NCBI GenBank assembly: GCA_910574865.1
Contig: CAJTDN010000010.1
Location: 62,001-126,000 of the forward strand
Direction: 5' to 3'
From: Lachnospiraceae bacterium
GTDB taxonomy: Bacteria > Bacillota > Clostridia > Lachnospirales > Lachnospiraceae
Length of the DNA: 64,000 nt
Shown in pieces: positions 50,620 to 59,407 of this stretch (positions within the stretch are counted from its first letter, which is position 1; each line of letters opens with the position of its first letter). Below the pieces are notes generated by a model. That model was not told the origin of the DNA. It saw only the letters and a list, made by a program, of their open reading frames with translations, and made no database searches. The position numbers and the translations under genes were made by a program.

Positions 50620-52192
50620 GCTTGTTTACTCCCCTGTAATATTCCGTCGGCGAACACCCCGTATATTGCTTAAAAATACGGAAGAAATATTTTTCACTCC
50701 GGTATCCGATCATCTGGCTCACTTCATAGACCTTGTACTTTCCCTGGCACAATAATTCCTTTGCCCTCTCCATCCGCAATTCTATCAGGTAATCCGTGAA
50801 CGTGCTGCCCGTATACTGCTTGAACAGCCGGCTGAAATACGTCTGGTTCAAGAAAAAGCGGTTCGCGACCTTCTCCAGCGAGATTTCTTCCGCGTAATGC
50901 GCTTTCATGTACTGGATGGACTCCTCCACGAATTTCTTGGAATCCACGTTCTGCTTTTCCCGCACGGACTTTACCACGTCCCCAAGCATTTCCTTCGTTT
51001 TTCCCTTCAGCCCCTTCAAGTCGTGGATTTGCATCAATTCCTGGTAGCTGACCTTTTCATTTTGCACTTTCCACATGTCAATCCCCATGAACACCATCTT
51101 CCGCGACAACATGGAAAACATGTCAATGCACAATTGCTGCGCCTGCCGAACCGGAATGTTTCGAAATTCATGGAAAATATTTTCAATCAGGCCATCCAGC
51201 GCCTCGTAGTCCCCATCGTTGATTACCCCTGCCAGCATCTTGTATTTCTGTGTCAGCCGTTCAAATTCCCCTTCCGACAGCGGGCTCTCCTCCTCCCGCC
51301 CCTTCCCCGTGCCGGACAAGACGTACTGGTACTTCGTAATCCCCATGACGTCGGGAAACACCTTTTCCAGCACGGCCTTGAACTGGATTTTCAAAAGGGA
51401 CTCGGCCGTCTCGATCTGTTCCTCCATCTGCCTCGAAGCCTTTTCCCCAAAGGCCTCGAGGCCGTCGTCATTCTTGGAAACGACCACCACCTTGGTGACC
51501 TCACCGGACAAGCCGACCGGGAAGCTATAAAGTTCGTCGGAATCATTTCCAAAAATGTTGCGGAGCAGCCGCATGTAATTCTCACCCTCGAACCGGCCCG
51601 CCAATTCCTCCTCCGCCCCCACAAGCCTTACGTCAATCAACGCGCAGGGCTTCTCCACGTCGATTTCCATGCCGAGGAGGTTCTTCCTCTTTATGATGCC
51701 GTCCTTGCCCTTCAACGCCCCGACCAGGATGCCCAGCCAGAATTGTTCCATCAGTTCCGGAAGCATGTCCGCAAAATCCTGCCGCATGCTCAGTCTCTGT
51801 TCCTCTTCCTTCCTGGCGGCGTCCAAATCCTTCGATATCTTCAAAAACACCTTCTGCACTTCCTCAATCTGCAAGGGCTTTAAAAGATAATGCTCCACCC
51901 CGTATTCCACGGCCTTGCGCGCATACTCGAATTCCTTGTAGCCGCTGATGATCACGACCCTCTGGCGCATGCCGCCCTCCTTGATGCGTCTCGCCATCTC
52001 AAGCCCCGACACCTCCGCCATCTCGATGTCGGCCAGGACCACGTCCACCTCGTGGGACGAAAGATATTCCATGGCTTCCTTGCCGTCCTCGAAAATGTCC
52101 GCCACCATAAACCCCATCCCCGCCCAGTCGATATAGTCCCGTATCCCCCGGCGGATGATTTTTTCATCATCCACGATAATTAATTTGTACAT
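50558..52192 (-). CDS. YesN-type response regulator with AraC output
   Basis: 544 residues. Receiver 1-120 (LIIVDDEKIIRRGIRDYID; acceptor Asp in VVLADIEMAEVSG; LLKPLQ Lys), a ~300-residue middle region typical of long YesN proteins, and two AraC helix-turn-helix motifs near the end (ISLEKVANRFFLNQTYFSRL; VYEVSQMIGYRSEKYFFRIF). It should control the sugar genes downstream in response to the YesM kinase. It is second in the run, 15 bases after the RbsB-like gene, and its last 20 codons overlap the kinase gene. Confidence 0.93.
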   Translation of the reverse strand: MYKLIIVDDEKIIRRGIRDYIDWAGMGFMVADIFEDGKEAMEYLSSHEVDVVLADIEMAEVSGLEMARRIKEGGMRQRVVIISGYKEFEYARKAVEYGVEHYLLKPLQIEEVQKVFLKISKDLDAARKEEEQRLSMRQDFADMLPELMEQFWLGILVGALKGKDGIIKRKNLLGMEIDVEKPCALIDVRLVGAEEELAGRFEGENYMRLLRNIFGNDSDELYSFPVGLSGEVTKVVVVSKNDDGLEAFGEKASRQMEEQIETAESLLKIQFKAVLEKVFPDVMGITKYQYVLSGTGKGREEESPLSEGEFERLTQKYKMLAGVINDGDYEALDGLIENIFHEFRNIPVRQAQQLCIDMFSMLSRKMVFMGIDMWKVQNEKVSYQELMQIHDLKGLKGKTKEMLGDVVKSVREKQNVDSKKFVEESIQYMKAHYAEEISLEKVANRFFLNQTYFSRLFKQYTGSTFTDYLIELRMERAKELLCQGKYKVYEVSQMIGYRSEKYFFRIFKQYTGCSPTEYYRGVNKRGQKQEYDKENKDLEISSGL

Positions 52193-52207
52193 TTTTTCAC
52201 TCTCCCC

Positions 52208-53203
52208 CTAATACGGCGCGTCCTCGTCATAATAATCCGCCACGTTCGCCTTGTTCACCTCGACCGTCCGAATGATCGTCATTTCTTCATAATCTTCTTC
52301 CTTGATAATACTTTCGCCGACGCGGATCGCCTTCTCGATCATCGCCGCCGAATAGGTGAGCGAGAACAACGTGTACCGCTCCTCCGCCATGATGCGCTCG
52401 TACATTTCCTTCGCCCCGGCCGATCCCGCGATGACCTTCAAATTGTCGAACGTCTTATGCGCGCCCGGCATTTCCCCGTAGGCGTCCAGCGCGTCCAGTA
52501 CCCCCAGCGCGATCTCATCGTCGTGGGTAAAAATCGCCCCGACCTCGTCTATTTCCTCCTGCGTGTGCTCTGCCACCCATTCCTCGAATATCCTTCTGGC
52601 GTTCGCCCGCTGCCAGCCGGTAAACCCCAACTGCTCCTTTTCAAAATTTCCCCGCAGCACCTCGTTGAACCCGTCCGTCCTCTGTTGCGGCACCGTGGAC
52701 GTGTCCCCCATGATTTCCAACACTTTCGTTCCGTCCGGAAACATCCCGTTAAAAATGTCCGCAGTCATTTTCCCGATTTCGGTGTTGTCCCCTTTCACGG
52801 TCGCCGTCGGGGCGAAGTCGGGAATCTCCCGGTCAAAAATTACCAGCGGGATGCCCGCGTCCTGCACGCTCATCGCCGCCGTCTTCAGCGACGCCCCGTC
52901 CATCGGGAGCATGACGATGCAGTCCACCCCTTGGTCAATTAATTGGATAATCTGGTCGGACTGCTCGTTTGCCGTGTTCCCGACCACGAACTCGTAGTCC
53001 CATCCATTTTCCCCGGCGACCCGCTTGACCTCCTGCTCCGCGTAATAGCGCACGCCGACCGGCCACTTGTGCGTTTCCCCTATCATGCTCACCGCGATGA
53101 CCGGCCGGTCAGGTTCCTCCCTCTCCCCCTCGTGACCCATGGCAACCCACGAAATCCAGGCCAGTGCCAATACCAGGATTATCAACGCCCGTCTTTTTCC
53201 CAT
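52208..53203 (-). CDS. RbsB-like sugar-binding protein, membrane-anchored, probable sensor
   Basis: 331 residues. N-terminal helix MGKRRALIILVLALAWISWV has no lipobox Cys, so the protein is tethered or secreted. The body is a class I binding protein (VIAVSMIGETHKWPVG; IVMLPMDGASLKTA; IFDREIPDF; GAIFTHDDEIALGVLDALDA) related to the transporter's protein at 45929. It is the first gene before a YesN/YesM pair, the place where dedicated sugar sensors sit. ATG 53203 follows AAGGGGG; the longer frame would run through the 28-bp palindrome at 53234-53261. Confidence 0.88.
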   Translation of the reverse strand: MGKRRALIILVLALAWISWVAMGHEGEREEPDRPVIAVSMIGETHKWPVGVRYYAEQEVKRVAGENGWDYEFVVGNTANEQSDQIIQLIDQGVDCIVMLPMDGASLKTAAMSVQDAGIPLVIFDREIPDFAPTATVKGDNTEIGKMTADIFNGMFPDGTKVLEIMGDTSTVPQQRTDGFNEVLRGNFEKEQLGFTGWQRANARRIFEEWVAEHTQEEIDEVGAIFTHDDEIALGVLDALDAYGEMPGAHKTFDNLKVIAGSAGAKEMYERIMAEERYTLFSLTYSAAMIEKAIRVGESIIKEEDYEEMTIIRTVEVNKANVADYYDEDAPY

Positions 53204-53233
53204 GACATTTTCCCCCTTGTGTCCAGTGTGGCA

Positions 53234-53261
53234 GTTAGCGTCGGTGTACACCGACGCTAAC
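53234..53261. repeat. 28-bp perfect palindrome of the TAGCGTC family
   Basis: Two TAGCGTCGGTGT arms meet at a central TA/AC step without any insert (core 53236-53259), flanked by one GT/AC pair on each side. It is the same sequence that ends the elements at 24262, 25178 and 26896, here 31 bases upstream of the sensor gene start, where it could act as an operator or a leader hairpin. Confidence 0.8.
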
Positions 53262-53450
53262 CGGCCCGCATGTACCGGTTTGAATCGTTCCCCACGCGAA
53301 CAAACTTTGCCGACATGCATGGCCATGAAGCATGCCTATCGACATTTTACCATAATGAACCGTTTCCATAAATATGAATCCGGCATTTTGGAAATAAAAT
53401 GAAATTAAAAGATACTTTTCAAATAACAAGGCACGGGTTACAGTTCAGTC

Positions 53451-53597
53451 CCCGGCCAATCACCACGCTGATTGGCCGGGAGGATGCACGTAAATCTGGC
53501 CGATGCATCACCCGCTTTGCCGTAGGCAAACTAAAAATGCGGGTGATGCCCGTTACAATTCAGCCCCGCGCTAGCGCGGGGCTGAATTGTAACGGGC
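53451..53597. other. Array of three strong hairpins, including a 50-bp perfect palindrome
   Basis: H1: 12-bp stem 53451-53462 with 53469-53480. H2: GCATCACCCGC 53505-53515 with GCGGGTGATGC 53539-53549, containing TTTGCC/GGCAAA (53516-53521, 53525-53530). H3: 24-bp arms 53548-53571 and 53574-53597 around TA, a perfect palindrome. The array sits between divergent genes (starts at 53203 minus and 53722 plus), so none is a normal end-of-gene terminator. No coding frame of note lies in 53204-53721. Confidence 0.85.
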
Positions 53598-53721
53598 ACG
53601 GACAGAAAAATAAGACACGGACATCATTTTGATTGTAGTTTTGGGACTCTTGTGTTATAGTTAAGTGACAAACAGACGATAGCGTCGATGACTGTAAGCC
53701 CATTGGCGGAAGGAGAATTCC

Positions 53722-56280
53722 ATGGATAACATCAGCAACCAAGAACAACAGCAAAGCATGGTGCAGAGCGTCCAGAATCTGGAGGCCGTCATCAACGAGG
53801 GACTTCGCGTCGCCTTGTTGGAAGAGACTCCCGACCGGTCACTGGAGGTGTTACTGGAACACCTGGGAAAGGCTTTAAACGGGGAACGGACCTACATATT
53901 TGAACGAAATGAATCCGGCTGCGACGACAACACCTACGAATGGGTTGCCGACGGGATACAACCCGAAAAAGAGAACCTCCAAAACGTGCCTCCGGAAGTA
54001 TGCGCGAACTGGTACAGAAACTTCAGCGTCGGCAAACATATCGTCATTAAAAACCTGGAGGACATCCGCCAGAGCGATCCGCTTCAATACGATAACCTGA
54101 ACAAACAGGACATCCATTCCCTCGTGGTCGTCCCGCTTTATGACGAAGGCCAAATCATCGGCTTTTACGGCGTGGACAACCCGCCCGTAAAATCGCTGGA
54201 GTACACGTCGAACATGCTCCAAATCACGGCACATTTCATCGTCTCATCCCTGAGACGGCGCAACCTGGTCCGGGAACTTGAAAAACGAAGCCACAACGTC
54301 CTCTATGCCCTCAACGTAGACTACCTGGCGATTTACCAGGTTGACTTTGACACGGACAAATGTGAAATTTACAGGGAAAACGAGCGGACACAAAATGGCC
54401 GAACCATCAATTTTGCGGACGGCTATCAGCAGGCCATGGAAGACTATATCTCCTTATACGTGGCGCCACGATATCAGGAGTCTCTTCGAACAAGGACAAA
54501 AAAGGACTACGTTCTCGCCCGGCTTAGAACCAAAAAGAAATTTTATACCCGATACCAAGTGGTTGACAACCCCTACGGCATCAAAAACATGGAAATCCAT
54601 TTTTCCACCACCGGGAAGGAGGCGGAAGAAAACAACGCGATTTTCGCATTCCGGGATGTAACTGCCGTAGTTGAACAAGAAGAAAGGTACAAGCTGGAGG
54701 CAAGGCAAAGCCTTGAGGACATATTGGAGGGTGCCAGGACCGGCATCTGGACAATTGAACTGGAAGACACCTGCGAGCCGAGGATGTATGCGGACAAAAC
54801 CATGCGGATGCTTCTGGACGTGGCGGAAGATATCGAACCGGAGGAATGCTACCGGCATTGGTTTCAAAACATCGAACCGGATTATGTCGAAATGGTGCAG
54901 GAATCGGTACAAGAGATGCTCGAAACCGGGCGTTCCGAGGTCGTTTATCCTTGGAACCACCCGACACTCGGGAAAATCTACGTCCGCTGCGGCGGCGTGC
55001 CGGACAAAAAATTCAAAAAGCCGGGCGCAAGCCTGAACGGATACCATCAGGACATCACCGAGACGATGGTGACCCGGAGAAAACAAGAGCAGGCCATCAT
55101 GGAGCTGCTTGAGAAAGTAAGGCGGGCAAATTCGGCAAAGAGCGAATTCCTCTCCCACATGTCACATGATCTCCGAACTCCGATTAACGGAATCCTGGGC
55201 ATGCTTACCATCATGGAAGAGTGCCAGGATGATTTTGAAAGGCAGAAAAAGTGCCGGGAGACGATTCGCGTCTCCACGAAACACCTGCTTTCCCTCGTCA
55301 ACGATGTTCTGGAAGTCAGCAAGCTTGAGAGCGGCAGGCCCGCAATCGTCGAAGAGCCGTTTGACCTTCATGACACGCTCGAAAACTGTATCACGGTTTT
55401 GTCGCCCCAGGCAGAGGCCGCAGGCGTACGTCTGGTATTGGAAGAGGTTGATTTGCGCCACGGCAGGTTGATTGGCAACCCGTTGCACTTGAAACAGATT
55501 TTGATGAACATCATCGACAACGGGGTGAAATATAACAAGCCGGACGGATTCGTCCTTGTCCACGCAAAAGAACTCTCCTGCGAAGGTGATACCGCACAAT
55601 TTCAGTTTATAATCGAAGATAACGGAATCGGAATCGGCGAAGATTTCAAAAAGCATATTTTTGAACCATTTACCCAAGAAAACCAAGGCGCAAGGACGCA
55701 CTATGACGGCGCCGGGCTTGGCATGTCAATTGCCAGGAAAATTGCAGAGCAGATGGGAGGCGCCATCCATGTGGAAAGCCAGGTTGGAAAGGGGAGCACG
55801 TTTTCAGTCACCCTGCCCATCCAAATTGACACAAGGCAAGCCGCACGGAGCCTGGAAAAAGAAAGGAACGTACATGCCAACATGGGAGGAACGCACGTCC
55901 TTTTGGTAGAAGACAATGAAATTAATTGCGAGATTGTGGAGTTTATCCTGGAACAGGCGGGAGCGGCCGTCGTCACCGCACACGACGGAAAAGCTGCCGT
56001 GGACGCCTTCATGTCATCCGCCCCCGAAACCTTCGACTGCATTCTCATGGATTTGATGATGCCAGTCATGAGCGGCTTTGAAGCCGCCCGTGTCATTCGC
56101 GGCATGGACAGGCCTGACGCAAAAACCGTGCCAATCATAGCCTTGTCCGCAAACGCGTTCGAGGAGGACGTCGCGATGGCAAAAGATGCCGGCATGAACG
56201 AGCATTTGGCGAAACCGATGGACATCGACAGAATGTTCAAAGTCATGCGGCGGTTGATAACACAACAAACGGCCTCGTGA
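53722..56280 (+). CDS. Hybrid sensor histidine kinase (GAF, PAS-like, HisKA, HATPase, receiver)
   Basis: 852 residues, no membrane helix, so cytoplasmic. A GAF domain (about 30-185: RTYIFERNESGCDDNTYEW; VVVPLYDEGQIIGFYGVDNP) is followed by two PAS-like segments (about 195-460), HisKA with phospho-His in SEFLSHMSHDLRTPINGI, HATPase (IIDNGVKYN; EDNGIGIGED; GAGLGMSIARK) and a receiver with its Asp in DCILMDLMMPVMSGFEA. AAGGAG precedes the ATG. Without a DNA-binding output it probably passes phosphate on, or acts on a GGDEF protein as related Lachnospiraceae proteins are thought to do. Convergent with the gene at 56388. Confidence 0.93.
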   Translation: MDNISNQEQQQSMVQSVQNLEAVINEGLRVALLEETPDRSLEVLLEHLGKALNGERTYIFERNESGCDDNTYEWVADGIQPEKENLQNVPPEVCANWYRNFSVGKHIVIKNLEDIRQSDPLQYDNLNKQDIHSLVVVPLYDEGQIIGFYGVDNPPVKSLEYTSNMLQITAHFIVSSLRRRNLVRELEKRSHNVLYALNVDYLAIYQVDFDTDKCEIYRENERTQNGRTINFADGYQQAMEDYISLYVAPRYQESLRTRTKKDYVLARLRTKKKFYTRYQVVDNPYGIKNMEIHFSTTGKEAEENNAIFAFRDVTAVVEQEERYKLEARQSLEDILEGARTGIWTIELEDTCEPRMYADKTMRMLLDVAEDIEPEECYRHWFQNIEPDYVEMVQESVQEMLETGRSEVVYPWNHPTLGKIYVRCGGVPDKKFKKPGASLNGYHQDITETMVTRRKQEQAIMELLEKVRRANSAKSEFLSHMSHDLRTPINGILGMLTIMEECQDDFERQKKCRETIRVSTKHLLSLVNDVLEVSKLESGRPAIVEEPFDLHDTLENCITVLSPQAEAAGVRLVLEEVDLRHGRLIGNPLHLKQILMNIIDNGVKYNKPDGFVLVHAKELSCEGDTAQFQFIIEDNGIGIGEDFKKHIFEPFTQENQGARTHYDGAGLGMSIARKIAEQMGGAIHVESQVGKGSTFSVTLPIQIDTRQAARSLEKERNVHANMGGTHVLLVEDNEINCEIVEFILEQAGAAVVTAHDGKAAVDAFMSSAPETFDCILMDLMMPVMSGFEAARVIRGMDRPDAKTVPIIALSANAFEEDVAMAKDAGMNEHLAKPMDIDRMFKVMRRLITQQTAS

Positions 56281-56387
56281 AATGGGGGGCTGGCAACCAG
56301 TCCCCTTCTTCCCCTTCACGCCATTGGGGCATGCCCGGCCAAGCGCTTATAAATGTACGGGCGGCGCATGGCCAGATGCCGCTTCCG

Positions 56388-59276
56388 TCATTTCACGAAC
56401 CCGATGAACGTGTTCCCGCCGGCAGCCACCATCCGTTCCATCTCGTCCCTTGCCACGGTGCGTTCCGTCCCATTGTCCGGATCGACGAACGTCACCGTCT
56501 CCACGTTATACCCGGTCAGCAGAACCGCGTGCTGCGTGTCCGTCATGACGATGACCGGCATGCCCTGGTTCACCACATACAAAATCTGTGACAACTCGCA
56601 CCCGCTCAGGTCCATCCGCTCCACCTCGCCATAACGCTGCATGTAGGCCAGGCAGCCATCCAGCGAGGACTGCCCTTCTTCTTTCAAAAATGCGTCCGCG
56701 TCCACGTAATACGACAAATCCCGGTTACCTTTTTCCCAGACGTAAGACTGCTTCCATGACGTCACCACGCCGGACCGCTCCTCCGCCAGACGTATGGCCT
56801 GCCCGGCATTTTCACAGACCGCGGCCAGCCGTCCACCGCCAAACACGTAATATGGCTTCACGCCGCCCGCGTCGTTTTCCTTTTCTATGAAAACGTCCAC
56901 CGGCCTGGCCGATGCCACGTGTGTCGGCCACGACACCTTCACGTCCCCCTCTTCCATCCCGTCTTGAAAAACGAGCCGTTTCTGACGTTCCTTCAAATCC
57001 GTTTCATACGTCTCCAATACGACGTTTGCCCCTCCTCCAGCCTCATTATTGGAAATATAATCCGGGGCGGAGGCACTGTAAATGCCGTCCACCCTCGCCA
57101 CCCGGTTAATCGTCACCAGGTTGCTCTCCACCTCTATTCCCAAAACATACATGCCGTCCGGCTTATATTCCATTTCCACCTTGTTTTGCGGGCTGCGGAT
57201 TTCCAAACGGTACATCGGGATGCAAAACTCGCCGCTCTGCAGGAATCCGCCGTCCATCTCCGTCGCATACCCACAAACAAAATCCTCGAAGACAAAGCCG
57301 AGCGGTTTCACATATTCCCCCTCTGCCGCCTTTATCTCGAACGTCTCCTCCGTTTCAAAATCCAATACCTTCACGGCCTTCCCCAGCCCCGGCTCGCCAT
57401 CGGTCTGCCAGGCCAGCAGGCTTCCATCCTCCGACACGACGTACTGCCCGTCCACGAGGCCTTCCGCCAAAACGTCCTGGCCAGAACCCTTCACGTCCAT
57501 CTGGTAGAGCACGCCGCCGGTCAATACGTACAGCGTCTGGTTCTTCTCGCTGTAATAGACCATCTTCCCCAACTCGTACTCCGTGACCGCGAAAGATTTC
57601 GTGCTGGGCAGGAACGCCCGCTCCTCCACCTTCTTCTCCTTGGCGTCATAATAAAACACGTCCACGCCCACTTCGCCCTCATGGTTCCCGCTGTTCATAT
57701 AGCCATTCACCGCGAACGTGACGCTGCCGTCCTCCTCCACGTGGATGATGCGCACGCCATGCTCGTCATTGCGGCACCTGGCGTCCGTTTCCCCCCGCGT
57801 CGCCTGCGCGTCCTTGCTCTTCTTCGACGAGTAACTCCCAGCCGCCGCGCTCCCGCCGGTACTTCCGTCCGCCGCGCTCCCGCCATCTCCGCCGGATTTT
57901 CCGTCTGCCGCGTTCCTTGCGCCTTCCCCGGAATCCTTACCGGCCTCGCCTCCGGCTTCCCCGTCCGCCGCGCTTACGTCTGCCGCGGCCAGCACGGCAT
58001 TTCCCGCCACGTCGTCCGCGAAGCTGAAAATGCACGCGAACTGGTTTTTGTCCTTGTCAAAGCTCCATAACTCCCGCTCCTGCACGAAACAGACGATGTT
58101 TCCGTCCCCGTTCGCCTCGTAAGACACCGGTTCCTCCACCATTCCCAGCCTGACCCCTTGGGAATCCAGGGCCACGCCGCCCCCGGCAAACACCTGGTTC
58201 ATCGTGCGCTCATAATCAAGCAGGTACATCTTGTCCTCGTCCTCGGCCTTGCGCACCCGGAAAAATTCCCTCACGTTGAACAATTCCTGGCCGCCGTTGT
58301 CCCCCTTGCAGACCACCTGGTACTTGGCAAGGATGGACGAATACACCGTGTTGCTCTCCGTGACGCTCCACTCCGGTTCCGTAAAATATTCCGGCTCCAG
58401 TTCGCCCCAGCGGACATGGTATATGTTGGAATGGATGGTGACCGTCTGCAGCGTCGTGTTGTCGCTCTTCTCGTTCGGCTCCAGGTAGGTCTCCAGCTCC
58501 GCCCCGGCCTTCCTGGTAAACGCCTTCTCATGGAAATCCTTGGCAAAATTCAAGCAGTCCACCGTCGTCAAGTCCTGCGGGCGTGCCACCCTCGTGTAAT
58601 AATGTGCCTCGCGCTCCCCCACCTGCAACGTGACGACAAGCACCGACTCGCGCACGTCGCGCTCCAAAACGTCCTGCAAGTTCAACGTGACCGTCTGCCC
58701 CTGCGCGTTCCCGATGGAACTGATCGTGGTCTGGGCGTACTGCTCGTTCCCGTCCAGGGAACGCAGCTCGTACTTGAGCATCCCCAGTTCCTGGCCGCCC
58801 GCCTCAATTTCCATCTGAAGCTGCCCGTCCTCCCCTGTCGGAGTAATCGTATCGCGCATGGAAGGAACGTCCATCTCCGCCACGTATCCCGCCAGCGTAT
58901 TGACCTTGTGCCCGCCCACATAAAACGAGACCCGCGGGAGCGTCGCCCCCTCCCGCACGTCCTGCACGTCCTCTTGTTGTTTCATGTAATATACGGCGGC
59001 AAAAGCGATTGCCGCCACCAAAAGGCAGGATGCCAGCACGATCAAGACGATTCGCCATCTTCTCCTTCCCTTGTTCGGCGCCTGTCCCTGCCGACCGCCT
59101 TGCTGCCCGTTTTGCTTTCCGTCCTGCCCGCCTCCATGCCGTCCCCGCTGTTCCAGCTGCCGTTCCTGCCTTTGCAACTGCCGCTCCCGTTTCCTTTGTT
59201 GCTTCTTCCTTTGCTTTTGCAGCTTCTGCCTTCTCCGCCTTACGCTTCCCTCTTTATTATCCAAAGTTCCACCCAT
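56388..59276 (-). CDS. Large membrane-anchored protein with C39-like C-terminal domain
   Basis: 962 residues. A very basic Gln/Arg-rich cytoplasmic start (RRRRQKLQKQRKKQQRKR) leads to one helix (IVLIVLASCLLVAAIAFAAVY, about 78-98) and a long outer part. A Gly/Ala/Asp linker interrupts it at about 440-500. The last ~110 residues look like a C39-type peptidase domain: VVNQGMPVIVMTDTQHAVLLTGY gives the His and VTFVDPDNG the Asp, but I see no Cys in the usual GC(E/G) position before them, so it may be a non-catalytic relative. ATG 59276 follows AAGGGG. Function unknown; envelope role likely. Confidence 0.7.
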   Translation of the reverse strand: MGGTLDNKEGSVRRRRQKLQKQRKKQQRKRERQLQRQERQLEQRGRHGGGQDGKQNGQQGGRQGQAPNKGRRRWRIVLIVLASCLLVAAIAFAAVYYMKQQEDVQDVREGATLPRVSFYVGGHKVNTLAGYVAEMDVPSMRDTITPTGEDGQLQMEIEAGGQELGMLKYELRSLDGNEQYAQTTISSIGNAQGQTVTLNLQDVLERDVRESVLVVTLQVGEREAHYYTRVARPQDLTTVDCLNFAKDFHEKAFTRKAGAELETYLEPNEKSDNTTLQTVTIHSNIYHVRWGELEPEYFTEPEWSVTESNTVYSSILAKYQVVCKGDNGGQELFNVREFFRVRKAEDEDKMYLLDYERTMNQVFAGGGVALDSQGVRLGMVEEPVSYEANGDGNIVCFVQERELWSFDKDKNQFACIFSFADDVAGNAVLAAADVSAADGEAGGEAGKDSGEGARNAADGKSGGDGGSAADGSTGGSAAAGSYSSKKSKDAQATRGETDARCRNDEHGVRIIHVEEDGSVTFAVNGYMNSGNHEGEVGVDVFYYDAKEKKVEERAFLPSTKSFAVTEYELGKMVYYSEKNQTLYVLTGGVLYQMDVKGSGQDVLAEGLVDGQYVVSEDGSLLAWQTDGEPGLGKAVKVLDFETEETFEIKAAEGEYVKPLGFVFEDFVCGYATEMDGGFLQSGEFCIPMYRLEIRSPQNKVEMEYKPDGMYVLGIEVESNLVTINRVARVDGIYSASAPDYISNNEAGGGANVVLETYETDLKERQKRLVFQDGMEEGDVKVSWPTHVASARPVDVFIEKENDAGGVKPYYVFGGGRLAAVCENAGQAIRLAEERSGVVTSWKQSYVWEKGNRDLSYYVDADAFLKEEGQSSLDGCLAYMQRYGEVERMDLSGCELSQILYVVNQGMPVIVMTDTQHAVLLTGYNVETVTFVDPDNGTERTVARDEMERMVAAGGNTFIGFVK

Positions 59277-59339
59277 GAAACCTACCCCTTTTACCACGTC
59301 AAATTATCATTCGCCTTCGAACAGTGCCGTGAATCCATA

Positions 59340-59394
59340 CCCGAATCCTCCTGCCGACCGCCGCCCGTGCGGCCTCACCCGAATCCTCCTGCCG
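59340..59394. repeat. Short direct repeat, 38-bp period
   Basis: CCCGAATCCTCCTGCCG occurs at 59340-59356 and 59378-59394, in the short gap between the methyltransferase and C39-type genes. Same period as the repeat at 39290. Confidence 0.75.
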
Positions 59395-59407
59395 GCGCCG
59401 CCCGCCG

